From Clostridia bacterium (GTDB taxonomy: Bacteria > Bacillota > Clostridia > Oscillospirales > CAG-272), in assembly GCA_017466495.1 (NCBI GenBank), contig JAFTUB010000211.1:1-5898 (forward strand): a stretch of 5,898 bases of DNA, in the 5' to 3' direction. A program made the translations under genes and the position numbers. The notes under the pieces are model-generated. The model saw only the letters and a list, made by a program, of their open reading frames with translations. It was not told where the DNA came from and did not search any database. Positions 1 to 5,610 of the stretch are shown piece by piece. Positions within the stretch are counted from its first letter, which is position 1. Each line of letters opens with the position of its first letter.

Positions 1-20
1 AAGTGAAAATTATCATCTAC

Positions 21-27
21 GGAGGAG
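21..27 (+). promoter_or_regulatory. Ribosome binding site of spoVG
   Basis: GGAGGAG, a near-perfect anti-16S match with about 7 nt between GGAGG and ATG 33. It decides the start in favour of 33 over GTG 3, which lies upstream of this site. Confidence 0.88.
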
Positions 28-32
28 AAAAA

Positions 33-344
33 ATGATTGTCGCAGATGTAAAAGTCAGAAAACTCTTTGACGACGGCCCCATGAAGGCCATTGTCTCGGT
101 CACCTTTGACGGCCAGCTGGCGGTACACGACATCAAAGTGATCAATGCACGGGACAAATTTTTCATCGTCATGCCCAGCCGCAAGAACCCCGACGATACC
201 TACCGTGACATCGTGCATCCCATCAATGCGGCGTTCCGCAGTGAGCTGGAGTCCGCTGTCATCAGCGCCTACGAAACCGCGCTGACCGAGGCCGCAGCAG
301 CAGCCGAAACCGAGCCCGAAGAAGAGGCAGTTGAGGTCCTCTGA
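33..344 (+). CDS. spoVG: SpoVG family regulatory protein
   Basis: Predicted 103-residue SpoVG, a small RNA/DNA-binding regulator. In Bacillus it affects asymmetric septation at sporulation; in Staphylococcus and Listeria it is a broad post-transcriptional regulator. The family signature is clear: a first beta strand with DVKVRK (residues 5-10), GPMKAIVSVTFD (15-26), the hallmark AVHDIKVI (30-37), MPSRK (47-51) and RDIVHPI (58-64), then a C-terminal helix from about residue 66. The tail (about 87-103) is Ala/Glu-rich and acidic, as often seen in this family. ATG 33 is chosen over an in-frame GTG at 3 because GGAGGAG (21-27) sits 7 nt upstream and because family members begin just before this DV motif. 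The gene ends at a strong terminator and faces a convergent phosphoesterase gene. Its promoter lies outside the window. The family assignment is firm; its targets here are unknown. Confidence 0.96.
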   Translation: MIVADVKVRKLFDDGPMKAIVSVTFDGQLAVHDIKVINARDKFFIVMPSRKNPDDTYRDIVHPINAAFRSELESAVISAYETALTEAAAAAETEPEEEAVEVL

Positions 345-365
345 TCGGCAACATGCAGTCCGCCC

Positions 366-404
366 GGCAGAGAGGCGCATCCCCTCTGCCCCGCAAGACT
401 GCGG
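366..404 (+). other. Two tandem stem-loops in the spoVG 3' UTR
   Basis: Two inverted repeats lie between the spoVG stop and its terminator. The first (366-390) pairs GGCAGAG with CTCTGCC, continues with GG/CC after one mismatch, and has a CGCAT loop. The second (391-404) pairs CCGCA with TGCGG around an AGAC loop. Neither is followed by a T-run, so they are not terminators themselves. They could stabilise the spoVG mRNA 3' end or help termination of the opposing transcript. The pairing is seen in the sequence; any role is inference. Confidence 0.5.
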
Positions 405-407
405 TGC

Positions 408-431
408 AAATCCCCCGCGGGGGATTTTTTT
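408..431 (+). terminator. Rho-independent terminator of spoVG
   Basis: A perfect 20-bp palindrome (408-427) with a CCCCCGCGGGGG core and flanking AAAT/ATTT, running into seven consecutive T (425-431). It is a textbook intrinsic terminator for spoVG. On the minus strand the same stem lies just after the phosphoesterase stop but is followed by only three T, so it should be weaker in that direction, although it may still mark the 3' end of that mRNA. Confidence 0.92.
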
Positions 432-933
432 ATTTCTCCAGTTTTCCGTGGGAGAGGAGGATACCGTTCCCCTGCAAGGTAATCAGCCCGAACTCTCCCG
501 CACCGATGCTGCCGGGGTAGAACAGATACAGAGGGCGCTCCAGCACGCAGCCGAACATCTGCTCCCCGGCGGGGATGCAGGACTCCAGGGGATTGTGGGT
601 GTGCCCAAACAGACCAAGGTCCGCATCGGCCTCCAGCCCGGCGGCCGCAGCCTTCATAATTCCTGATTTTACACCTCGGGTATGTCCGTGCATGGCCAGG
701 ATTCGCTTACCGCCGAAGAACTCCAGTCTCTCCTCGGGGGCAGGATCGGTATCAAACATGGTGAACACATCACAGTTTCCCTTCACGCGCAGAATGGGGC
801 ATCGGTCGTCATCGGGGAGATCCCGCAGGCCGTCCCCTAAGAAAAACATCGCCGCGGCATCGGGGTTTAGGGCCATGGCCGCCCGCACGCGGTCGGATCT
901 GCCGTGGGAATCAGAGAGCACAAGCAGGGTCAC
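430..933 (-). CDS. YfcE/MJ0936-type metallophosphoesterase
   Basis: Predicted 167-residue cytoplasmic phosphodiesterase of the small calcineurin-like superfamily (YfcE/MJ0936 group), which binds two divalent metals, often Mn2+. All metal-binding motifs are present in order: D8-S-H10-G, G33-D34-G, G52-N53-C-D55, H82-G-H84 and G110-H111-T-H113. The length is near the ~160-185 usual for the family. There is no signal peptide or membrane segment. The start is GTG 933, with AAGGAGG at 943-949 on the minus strand, 9 nt upstream; the LLVLSDSHG strand begins immediately after it. The gene overlaps the end of the upstream lipid kinase by 23 bp, so the two are probably co-transcribed and translationally coupled. 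Its TAA stop (430-432) lies in the U-tract of the convergent spoVG terminator. Family members act in vitro on artificial phosphodiesters and some on cyclic nucleotides; the natural substrate here is unknown. Confidence 0.93.
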   Translation of the reverse strand: MTLLVLSDSHGRSDRVRAAMALNPDAAAMFFLGDGLRDLPDDDRCPILRVKGNCDVFTMFDTDPAPEERLEFFGGKRILAMHGHTRGVKSGIMKAAAAGLEADADLGLFGHTHNPLESCIPAGEQMFGCVLERPLYLFYPGSIGAGEFGLITLQGNGILLSHGKLEK

Positions 934-1861
934 AGACCGCGGCCTCCTTCCACTCTACGCCACGAGGCAGCATGAACCGCATGGCACGGGGGAGCATTTC
1001 CACCGTCAGATGCTCAGCCTCGATAATGTCACCGTCCACGCAGATGCTCTGCATTCCCGGGAACTGCAGCTCCAGCCGTCTGCACTTCCTGTAGTTGAAT
1101 ACATCGGCTGCAGCCTTCTTTTCCAGATAGCTTCCGTCGCGATAACAGCCCGCCAGGGTGAGGAAACGGGTGCGGCTGACGTTGTTGACCATGCAGACAT
1201 CCATCAGCCCGTCATCCAGACAGCTTCTGGGCGCGGCACGGAAGCCGCCACCGCAGAAAGCGCCGTTGGCAATAGCCGTCAGCAGCAGCCGATGCTCGGC
1301 AGGAGGCTCATCGTCGATCGCAGCGGTCACCGTCACCCCGGGCTTGCGGACCAGGGTAATGGCAACGCCGCTGATATACGCCAGCTTCTCTCCCATCACA
1401 GGATTGCGGCGGAGCTTGGCCGCCTGCTTGGCCGTTTCGCAGTCAAAGCCGATGTTGATCATGTTGGCGCACAGCCGGTCGCCGCAGCGCAGAAGATCAA
1501 ACTCTACAATACGCCCCTCCGGCAGAGCAGAAGGGTCAAGAAAAGCATCACGGCAAGCAAAATTGCGGACAAAATCATTGCCCGTGCCCACCGGCATCAA
1601 GGCGACCGCCGCGCCGGGGAATTCCGCGGCAACATTCACCGTGCCGCTAAAGGTGCCGTCCCCGCCGCAGGCAACTACGCACACCTCGCCGCCGCTCCCG
1701 CAGGTACGGCGGATCAAATGTGCCGCCTCCTCCGGGGTAGAGGTGGGGCAAAGGTCATAATTCAGCCCCCGAGCTTCCCGCAGGGCACGAAGCTCTGCTT
1801 CCAGCTTTTCGGTTGCTCTGGCGTTTCCTGCCTGCTGATTCAGGATAAACAAATACTTCAT
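911..1861 (-). CDS. Diacylglycerol kinase family lipid kinase (DagK/YegS-like)
   Basis: Predicted 316-residue soluble lipid kinase of the DAGK catalytic-domain superfamily (DgkB, YegS, BmrU). The family transfers the ATP gamma-phosphate to diacylglycerol or a related lipid at the membrane face; DgkB returns diacylglycerol from lipoteichoic acid synthesis to the phosphatidate pool. Seen in order: an N-terminal nucleotide-binding strand with the NPxAG-like NQQAG (8-12), the diagnostic GGDGT (66-70), GTGNDF (92-97), a second beta-rich domain with the GGGF loop (204-207) and DDGLMDV (216-222), and V-DGD (275-278), where many members read DGE. The length is close to the usual ~290-315. ATG 1861 has only a weak GCAGG/GAAGG ribosome site. 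The gene is first in a two-gene unit behind a perfect sigma-A promoter. The C-terminal tail from about residue 303 (Trp-Lys-Glu onward) is shared with the overlap. The exact lipid substrate (diacylglycerol, undecaprenol or other) cannot be told from sequence. Confidence 0.92.
   Translation of the reverse strand: MKYLFILNQQAGNARATEKLEAELRALREARGLNYDLCPTSTPEEAAHLIRRTCGSGGEVCVVACGGDGTFSGTVNVAAEFPGAAVALMPVGTGNDFVRNFACRDAFLDPSALPEGRIVEFDLLRCGDRLCANMINIGFDCETAKQAAKLRRNPVMGEKLAYISGVAITLVRKPGVTVTAAIDDEPPAEHRLLLTAIANGAFCGGGFRAAPRSCLDDGLMDVCMVNNVSRTRFLTLAGCYRDGSYLEKKAAADVFNYRKCRRLELQFPGMQSICVDGDIIEAEHLTVEMLPRAMRFMLPRGVEWKEAAVCDPACAL
943..949 (-). promoter_or_regulatory. Internal ribosome binding site for the phosphoesterase
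   Basis: AAGGAGG on the minus strand, inside the last codons of the lipid kinase gene and 9 nt before GTG 933. It fixes the unusual GTG start and supports reinitiation by ribosomes finishing the upstream gene. Confidence 0.85.
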
Positions 1862-1889
1862 AGACGCAGCCTGCCTTCTTTGCCGTATT

Positions 1890-1914
1890 CCGCTCCCCGT
1901 GGGGGCTCCTGCGG
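1890..1914 (-). other. Stem-loop in the lipid kinase mRNA leader
   Basis: In the ~68-nt leader between the predicted transcription start (~1929) and ATG 1861, the minus-strand RNA can pair CCGC (1914-1911) with GCGG (1893-1890) and CCCC (1905-1902) with GGGG (1898-1895) around a CAC loop. An AGGAG bulge is held on one side. No T-run follows, so it is not an attenuator, and no start codon lies within reach of the bulged AGGAG. It may stabilise the 5' end. It does not match a riboswitch I recognise. Confidence 0.4.
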
Positions 1915-1935
1915 TAAACAGACATAATTCTATTT

Positions 1936-1964
1936 ATTATACCATGCTGTCAGGGAATTGTCAA
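1936..1964 (-). promoter_or_regulatory. Sigma-A promoter of the lipid kinase-phosphoesterase unit
   Basis: On the minus strand, TTGACA (1964-1959), a 17-nt spacer, and TATAAT (1941-1936), with a TG extended -10 just upstream of the -10 box. Both hexamers match the vegetative consensus exactly. The predicted transcription start is near 1929, about 68 nt before ATG 1861. Confidence 0.92.
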
Positions 1965-2008
1965 GGTGAAGCCGTGTTTGAACGTTGGCGCGGCACACAC
2001 ACTTCCCC

Positions 2009-2037
2009 TTGATTTATCCGTACATCCATGATATAAT
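2009..2037 (+). promoter_or_regulatory. Sigma-A promoter of the ABC exporter operon
   Basis: TTGATT (2009-2014), a 17-nt spacer, and TATAAT (2032-2037), with an extended -10 TGA at 2029-2031. The predicted transcription start is ~2044. The -10 box overlaps the ATG at 2036, so that ATG would not be in the mRNA; this decides the start of the following gene. Its -35 is 44 bp from the -35 of the divergent promoter, and I see no convincing operator palindrome between them. Confidence 0.85.
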
Positions 2038-2077
2038 GAAGAGAATCAATCTAACGGATACGGAGCGAACTTCTGCT

Positions 2078-3811
2078 GTGAAACCTCTGCTGACTCATCT
2101 CCGCGCCTACCGACGCGACTGCGTGCTGGCGCCCCTGTTCAAAATGCTTGAAGCCATTTTCGAGCTCTTCGTCCCCCTGGTGGTGGCCGCCATCATTGAC
2201 CGCGGCATTGAGGGGAGATCCCGCCCCGTGGTGTGGCAGATGTGCGGGCTCCTGGCGGTCTTGGGCGTCATCGGTCTGATCTGCGCCGTTACCGCACAGT
2301 ATTTTGCCGCACGGGCGGCGGTGGGCAGTGCCGCAAGCCTGCGCAGTGCCCTCTTCGCCCACATCCAGTCCCTCTCCTACACCGACCTCGACCGTCTCGG
2401 CTCTGCAGGGCTCATCACCCGCATGACCGCCGATGTCAACCAGGTGCAGTCGGGGGTCAACCTGGTGCTGCGCCTTTTCCTGCGTTCCCCCTTCATCGTC
2501 TTTGGTGCCATGATCATGGCCTTCACCATTGATGTTTCGGCGGCCCTGATCTTTGTGGTGGTGATCCCCGTGCTGTCCGCCATTGTGTTCGGCATTATGT
2601 GCTGGAGCATCCCCCGCTTCCGTGAGATCGGGACTCGGCTGGACAGCGTGCTCGGCATCACAAGAGAAAATCTGTCGGGTGTGCGGGTGATCCGCGCCTT
2701 CGGGCGGGAAGATGCCGAAAACACCGACTTTGACGGCAGAAACGGTGCGCTGACTTCCCTTCAGCTCCATGTGGGCCGCATCTCTGCCCTGATGAATCCC
2801 CTGACCTACGCCGTCATCAACCTGGCGGTGATCGCCCTGGTGCAGACCGGTGCGGTACAGGTGAACGAGGGCATACTTACCCAGGGGCAGGTGGTGGCAC
2901 TTTACAACTACATGAGTCAGATCCTGGTGGAGCTGATCAAGCTGGCCAACCTTATCATCACCATCAACAAATCCCTGGCCTGCGCCGGGCGCATTGATCG
3001 GGTCTTCGCCGTCCCCTCCGCACCCACAGGCGGGATCGGAAGCGGTGAGAATGATCCAACCGCGCCCGCGGTGGAATTCCGCGATGTTTCCTTCACCTAC
3101 GACGGTGCCGCCGCACCTTCCCTTTCCCATCTGACTCTGCGGGTGGGACGCGGGGAAACGGTGGGAATCATCGGTGCCACCGGCGCGGGAAAAAGTACCC
3201 TCTGCCACTTGATCCCCGGCTTCTACCATGCCACCGAGGGGCAGGTTCTCGTAAACGGCACCGATGTGCGGGAATACGATCCCTCTGCCCTGCGGAAAAA
3301 GATCGGCATGGTGCCACAGAAGGCCATGCTTTTTGCCGGCACCGTCCGGGACAACCTTCTCTGGGGCAAACGTGAGGGAAAGCCCGCTGACGACGATGCA
3401 CTGAACGAGGCCCTTTCCCTTGCCCAGGCGAAAGCCTTCATCGACGAAAAAGAGGGCGGGCTGGATTTTGTCATTGAGCAAAACGGCCGCAACCTCTCGG
3501 GGGGCCAGCGCCAGCGCCTGACCATTGCCCGTGCCCTGGTGGGACGGCCTGAGATCCTCATTTTGGACGACAGCGCATCGGCGCTGGACTATGCCACCGA
3601 TGCCGCACTGCGGAAATCCCTCGGTACCCTCTCCCCGGATTCCACCGTCTTCATCATCTCCCAGCGGGCATCCTCCCTGCGCCATGCCGATCAGATCGTG
3701 GTGCTGGAGGACGGCGAAGTGGAAGGTATCGGCACTCACGAGGAGCTGCTGAAAACCTGTCCCGTCTACGCCGAGATTTACCGCTCGCAATTCGAAGAGG
3801 AGGACAACTGA
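2078..3811 (+). CDS. ABC exporter half-transporter, degenerate-site subunit (MdlA/BmrC/TM287-like)
   Basis: Predicted 577-residue inner-membrane subunit of a type IV (multidrug/lipid-type) ABC exporter. A six-helix transmembrane domain (about 15-300; hydrophobic runs near 15-40, 53-77, 130-150, 152-176, 240-262 and 272-297) precedes a nucleotide-binding domain (about 332-577). Seen: A-loop Y341, Walker A GATGAGKST (366-374), Q-loop Q414, intact LSGGQ (473-477), and Walker B ILILD with D497. The catalytic Glu is replaced by D498 and the switch His by Q529 (SQRASS). These replacements mark the non-catalytic subunit of heterodimeric exporters such as TM287/288 and BmrCD. GTG 2078 is chosen because the promoter -10 box covers the ATG at 2036, GGAG (2062-2065) lies upstream, and family proteins begin with this LLxxLRxYR helix; starts at 2036 or 1985 would add unsupported residues. 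The partner starts 1 nt after the stop. The transported substrate is unknown. Confidence 0.93.
   Translation: MKPLLTHLRAYRRDCVLAPLFKMLEAIFELFVPLVVAAIIDRGIEGRSRPVVWQMCGLLAVLGVIGLICAVTAQYFAARAAVGSAASLRSALFAHIQSLSYTDLDRLGSAGLITRMTADVNQVQSGVNLVLRLFLRSPFIVFGAMIMAFTIDVSAALIFVVVIPVLSAIVFGIMCWSIPRFREIGTRLDSVLGITRENLSGVRVIRAFGREDAENTDFDGRNGALTSLQLHVGRISALMNPLTYAVINLAVIALVQTGAVQVNEGILTQGQVVALYNYMSQILVELIKLANLIITINKSLACAGRIDRVFAVPSAPTGGIGSGENDPTAPAVEFRDVSFTYDGAAAPSLSHLTLRVGRGETVGIIGATGAGKSTLCHLIPGFYHATEGQVLVNGTDVREYDPSALRKKIGMVPQKAMLFAGTVRDNLLWGKREGKPADDDALNEALSLAQAKAFIDEKEGGLDFVIEQNGRNLSGGQRQRLTIARALVGRPEILILDDSASALDYATDAALRKSLGTLSPDSTVFIISQRASSLRHADQIVVLEDGEVEGIGTHEELLKTCPVYAEIYRSQFEEEDN
3798..3803 (+). 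promoter_or_regulatory. Ribosome binding site of the second ABC gene
   Basis: AGGAGG within the last codons of the first ABC gene, 9 nt before ATG 3813. With only one base between the stop (3809-3811) and the start, this predicts translational coupling and matched synthesis of the two subunits. Confidence 0.88.
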
Positions 3812-3812
3812 A

Positions 3813-5555
3813 ATGAAAAAGAACACTTCTCTTCCCCTTCGCCCGGTGCTTCGCCGTCTTCGTGCCCACGCACCGCTGATCCTGCTTGCGCTCCTGCTGG
3901 CGGCGGGGCAGGTAGCGGCTACCCTCTATGTCCCCATCCTGGTGGGCCGCGCCATTGACTGTATCGTAGCCCCCGGACGGGTAGACTTTGCCTCCATCGG
4001 AAAAATTCTGCTGGAGGTTGCCCTCTTCACCGGGGTCGCTGCGCTGGCGCAATGGCTGATGAACCTCTGCTGCAACCGTGTCACCTACCGCATGGTACAG
4101 GATCTGCGCCGGGACGCCTTCCGCCGCATTCAGATTCTTCCCCTCTCCTACCTTGACCGGCATCCCACAGGCGAGCTGGTCAGCCGCATCATTGCCGATG
4201 CCGATCAGTTTGCCGACGGCCTGCTCATGGCCCTCTCCCAGTTTTTTACCGGTGCCATCACCATCGCAGGCACCATCGGCTTTATGCTGTCCATTGACCT
4301 TGGCATCACCGCCATCGTCGTACTCATTACCCCCCTCTCCCTCTTCGTGGCCGCCTTCATTGCCAAGCGGACCCACACCTTCTTCCTGGCCCAGGCCAAG
4401 GCCAGGGGGGAACAGACCGCCCTCATTGACGAAATGATCGGCGGGCAGAAGGTGGTCCGCGCCTTCGGCATGGAGGATGAGGTACAGGCTCGCTTCGATG
4501 CCGCCAACGAAAAGCTCCGCTCGGCGGGGCTCAAGGCCATCTTCTTCTCCTCTCTGACCAATCCCTGCACACGCTTTGTCAACGCTATGGTCTATGCCGC
4601 CGTTGGCGTTGTAGGTGCCCTGGTGGCCATTGGCGGAGGACTGAGCGTTGGCCAGCTGTCCTGCTTCCTCAGCTATGCCAACCAGTACACCAAACCCTTC
4701 AACGAGATCTCGGGTGTGGTCACCGAGCTGCAGAATGCCCTGACCTGTGCAGAGCGTGTGCTGGAGCTCATTGAAGCCGAACCGCAGATCCCCGATGCGG
4801 AGGATGCACATCAGCTGGATGCACCGGAAGGCGCGGTGGAGCTGCAGAATATCAGCTTCAGCTACACCCCCGACCGACCGCTGATCCAGGGTGTGAACCT
4901 CTCGGTGTGCGCCGGACAGCGGGTGGCCATCGTCGGCCCCACCGGCTGCGGCAAGACGACGCTGATCAACCTGCTCATGCGTTTCTACGACGTCAACGGA
5001 GGAAGCATCTCCGTGGATGGGCACGACATCCGCAATGTCACCCGACGCTCCCTGCGGCAGAGCTACGGCATGGTCCTGCAGGAGACCTGGCTCAAATCGG
5101 GCACCATTCGGGACAACATCACCATGGGCCGCCCCGATGCCACCGATGAGGAAGTGATCGCCGCCGCCAAGGCCGCCCACGCCCACAGCTTTATCCGCCG
5201 CCTGCCCGACGGGTACGACACCGTCATCGGCGAGGACGGCGGCAGCCTGTCCCAGGGACAGAAGCAGCTGCTCTGCATCACCCGGGTCATGCTCTGCCTG
5301 CCCCCCATGCTGATCCTGGACGAGGCCACCTCCTCCATCGATACCCGCACCGAACAGAAGATTCAGGCAGCATTTGCTACTCTCACCGCGGGGCATACCT
5401 CCTTCATCGTTGCCCACCGACTCTCCACCATCCGGGAGGCCGACATCATTCTGGTGATGAAGGACGGCAACATCATTGAGCAGGGCAGCCATGCCGCGCT
5501 CCTGGCGCAGAAGGGCTTCTACTACAGTCTCTACCGCAGTCAGTTCGCGCAGTAA
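3813..5555 (+). CDS. ABC exporter half-transporter, catalytic subunit (MdlB/BmrD/TM288-like)
   Basis: Predicted 580-residue partner of the preceding half-transporter, with the same layout: six transmembrane helices (about 18-48, 64-87, 140-160, 163-185, 250-272 and 280-300) and a nucleotide-binding domain (about 341-580). Seen: A-loop Y351, Walker A GPTGCGKTT (375-383), Q-loop Q423, Walker B ILD503-E504 with the catalytic Glu intact, D-loop SSID, and switch His H535 (AHRLST). The signature is LSQGQ (479-483) rather than LSGGQ. So this subunit supplies the hydrolytic Walker A/B and pairs with the LSGGQ of subunit 1, while its own altered signature faces subunit 1's Asp/Gln site. The length is normal for the family. 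ATG 3813 has AGGAGG 9 nt upstream. No terminator is visible after the stop; the rnpB promoter starts 20 nt later. Drug, lipid or peptide export are all possible; the sequence does not decide. Confidence 0.95.
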   Translation: MKKNTSLPLRPVLRRLRAHAPLILLALLLAAGQVAATLYVPILVGRAIDCIVAPGRVDFASIGKILLEVALFTGVAALAQWLMNLCCNRVTYRMVQDLRRDAFRRIQILPLSYLDRHPTGELVSRIIADADQFADGLLMALSQFFTGAITIAGTIGFMLSIDLGITAIVVLITPLSLFVAAFIAKRTHTFFLAQAKARGEQTALIDEMIGGQKVVRAFGMEDEVQARFDAANEKLRSAGLKAIFFSSLTNPCTRFVNAMVYAAVGVVGALVAIGGGLSVGQLSCFLSYANQYTKPFNEISGVVTELQNALTCAERVLELIEAEPQIPDAEDAHQLDAPEGAVELQNISFSYTPDRPLIQGVNLSVCAGQRVAIVGPTGCGKTTLINLLMRFYDVNGGSISVDGHDIRNVTRRSLRQSYGMVLQETWLKSGTIRDNITMGRPDATDEEVIAAAKAAHAHSFIRRLPDGYDTVIGEDGGSLSQGQKQLLCITRVMLCLPPMLILDEATSSIDTRTEQKIQAAFATLTAGHTSFIVAHRLSTIREADIILVMKDGNIIEQGSHAALLAQKGFYYSLYRSQFAQ

Positions 5556-5575
5556 GTTTCCCCCCGTGTTTCCCC

Positions 5576-5604
5576 TTGACATTCGTCTCAAATTGGCGTA
5601 TAAT
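5576..5604 (+). promoter_or_regulatory. Sigma-A promoter of rnpB
   Basis: TTGACA (5576-5581), a 17-nt spacer, and TATAAT (5599-5604), an exact vegetative consensus, as fits a constitutive stable RNA. The predicted transcription start is ~5611, at the GG just before the RNase P RNA. Its -35 begins 20 nt after the ABC stop codon. Confidence 0.93.
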
Positions 5605-5610
5605 ATCTTC

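Noticed and set aside
3..32. GTG 3 as an extended start for spoVG.
   Set aside because: It precedes the GGAGGAG ribosome site, adds ten residues not seen in the family, and includes the translated ribosome site itself.
575..1927. A 450-codon open frame on the plus strand across the phosphoesterase and lipid kinase.
   Set aside because: Both minus-strand genes are firmly identified by motifs, ribosome sites and a promoter. The plus frame has no domain and would read through two real genes.
1971..1996. Possible inverted repeat between the divergent promoters (GCCG...CGGC around AACGTT).
   Set aside because: Only four end bases pair exactly; the rest needs G-T pairs, which do not count for a DNA operator. 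It also lies upstream of both transcription starts, so it would not form in RNA.
2031..2077. Leader peptide or attenuator ahead of the exporter, as in the bmrB-bmrCD system.
   Set aside because: The predicted leader is only about 34 nt and has no stem-loop, T-run or small open frame with its own ribosome site.
2051..3826. A 591-codon open frame on the minus strand opposite the first ABC gene.
   Set aside because: Same cause: a shadow of a GC-rich real gene. It has no recognisable domain and low-complexity Gly/His/Asp content.
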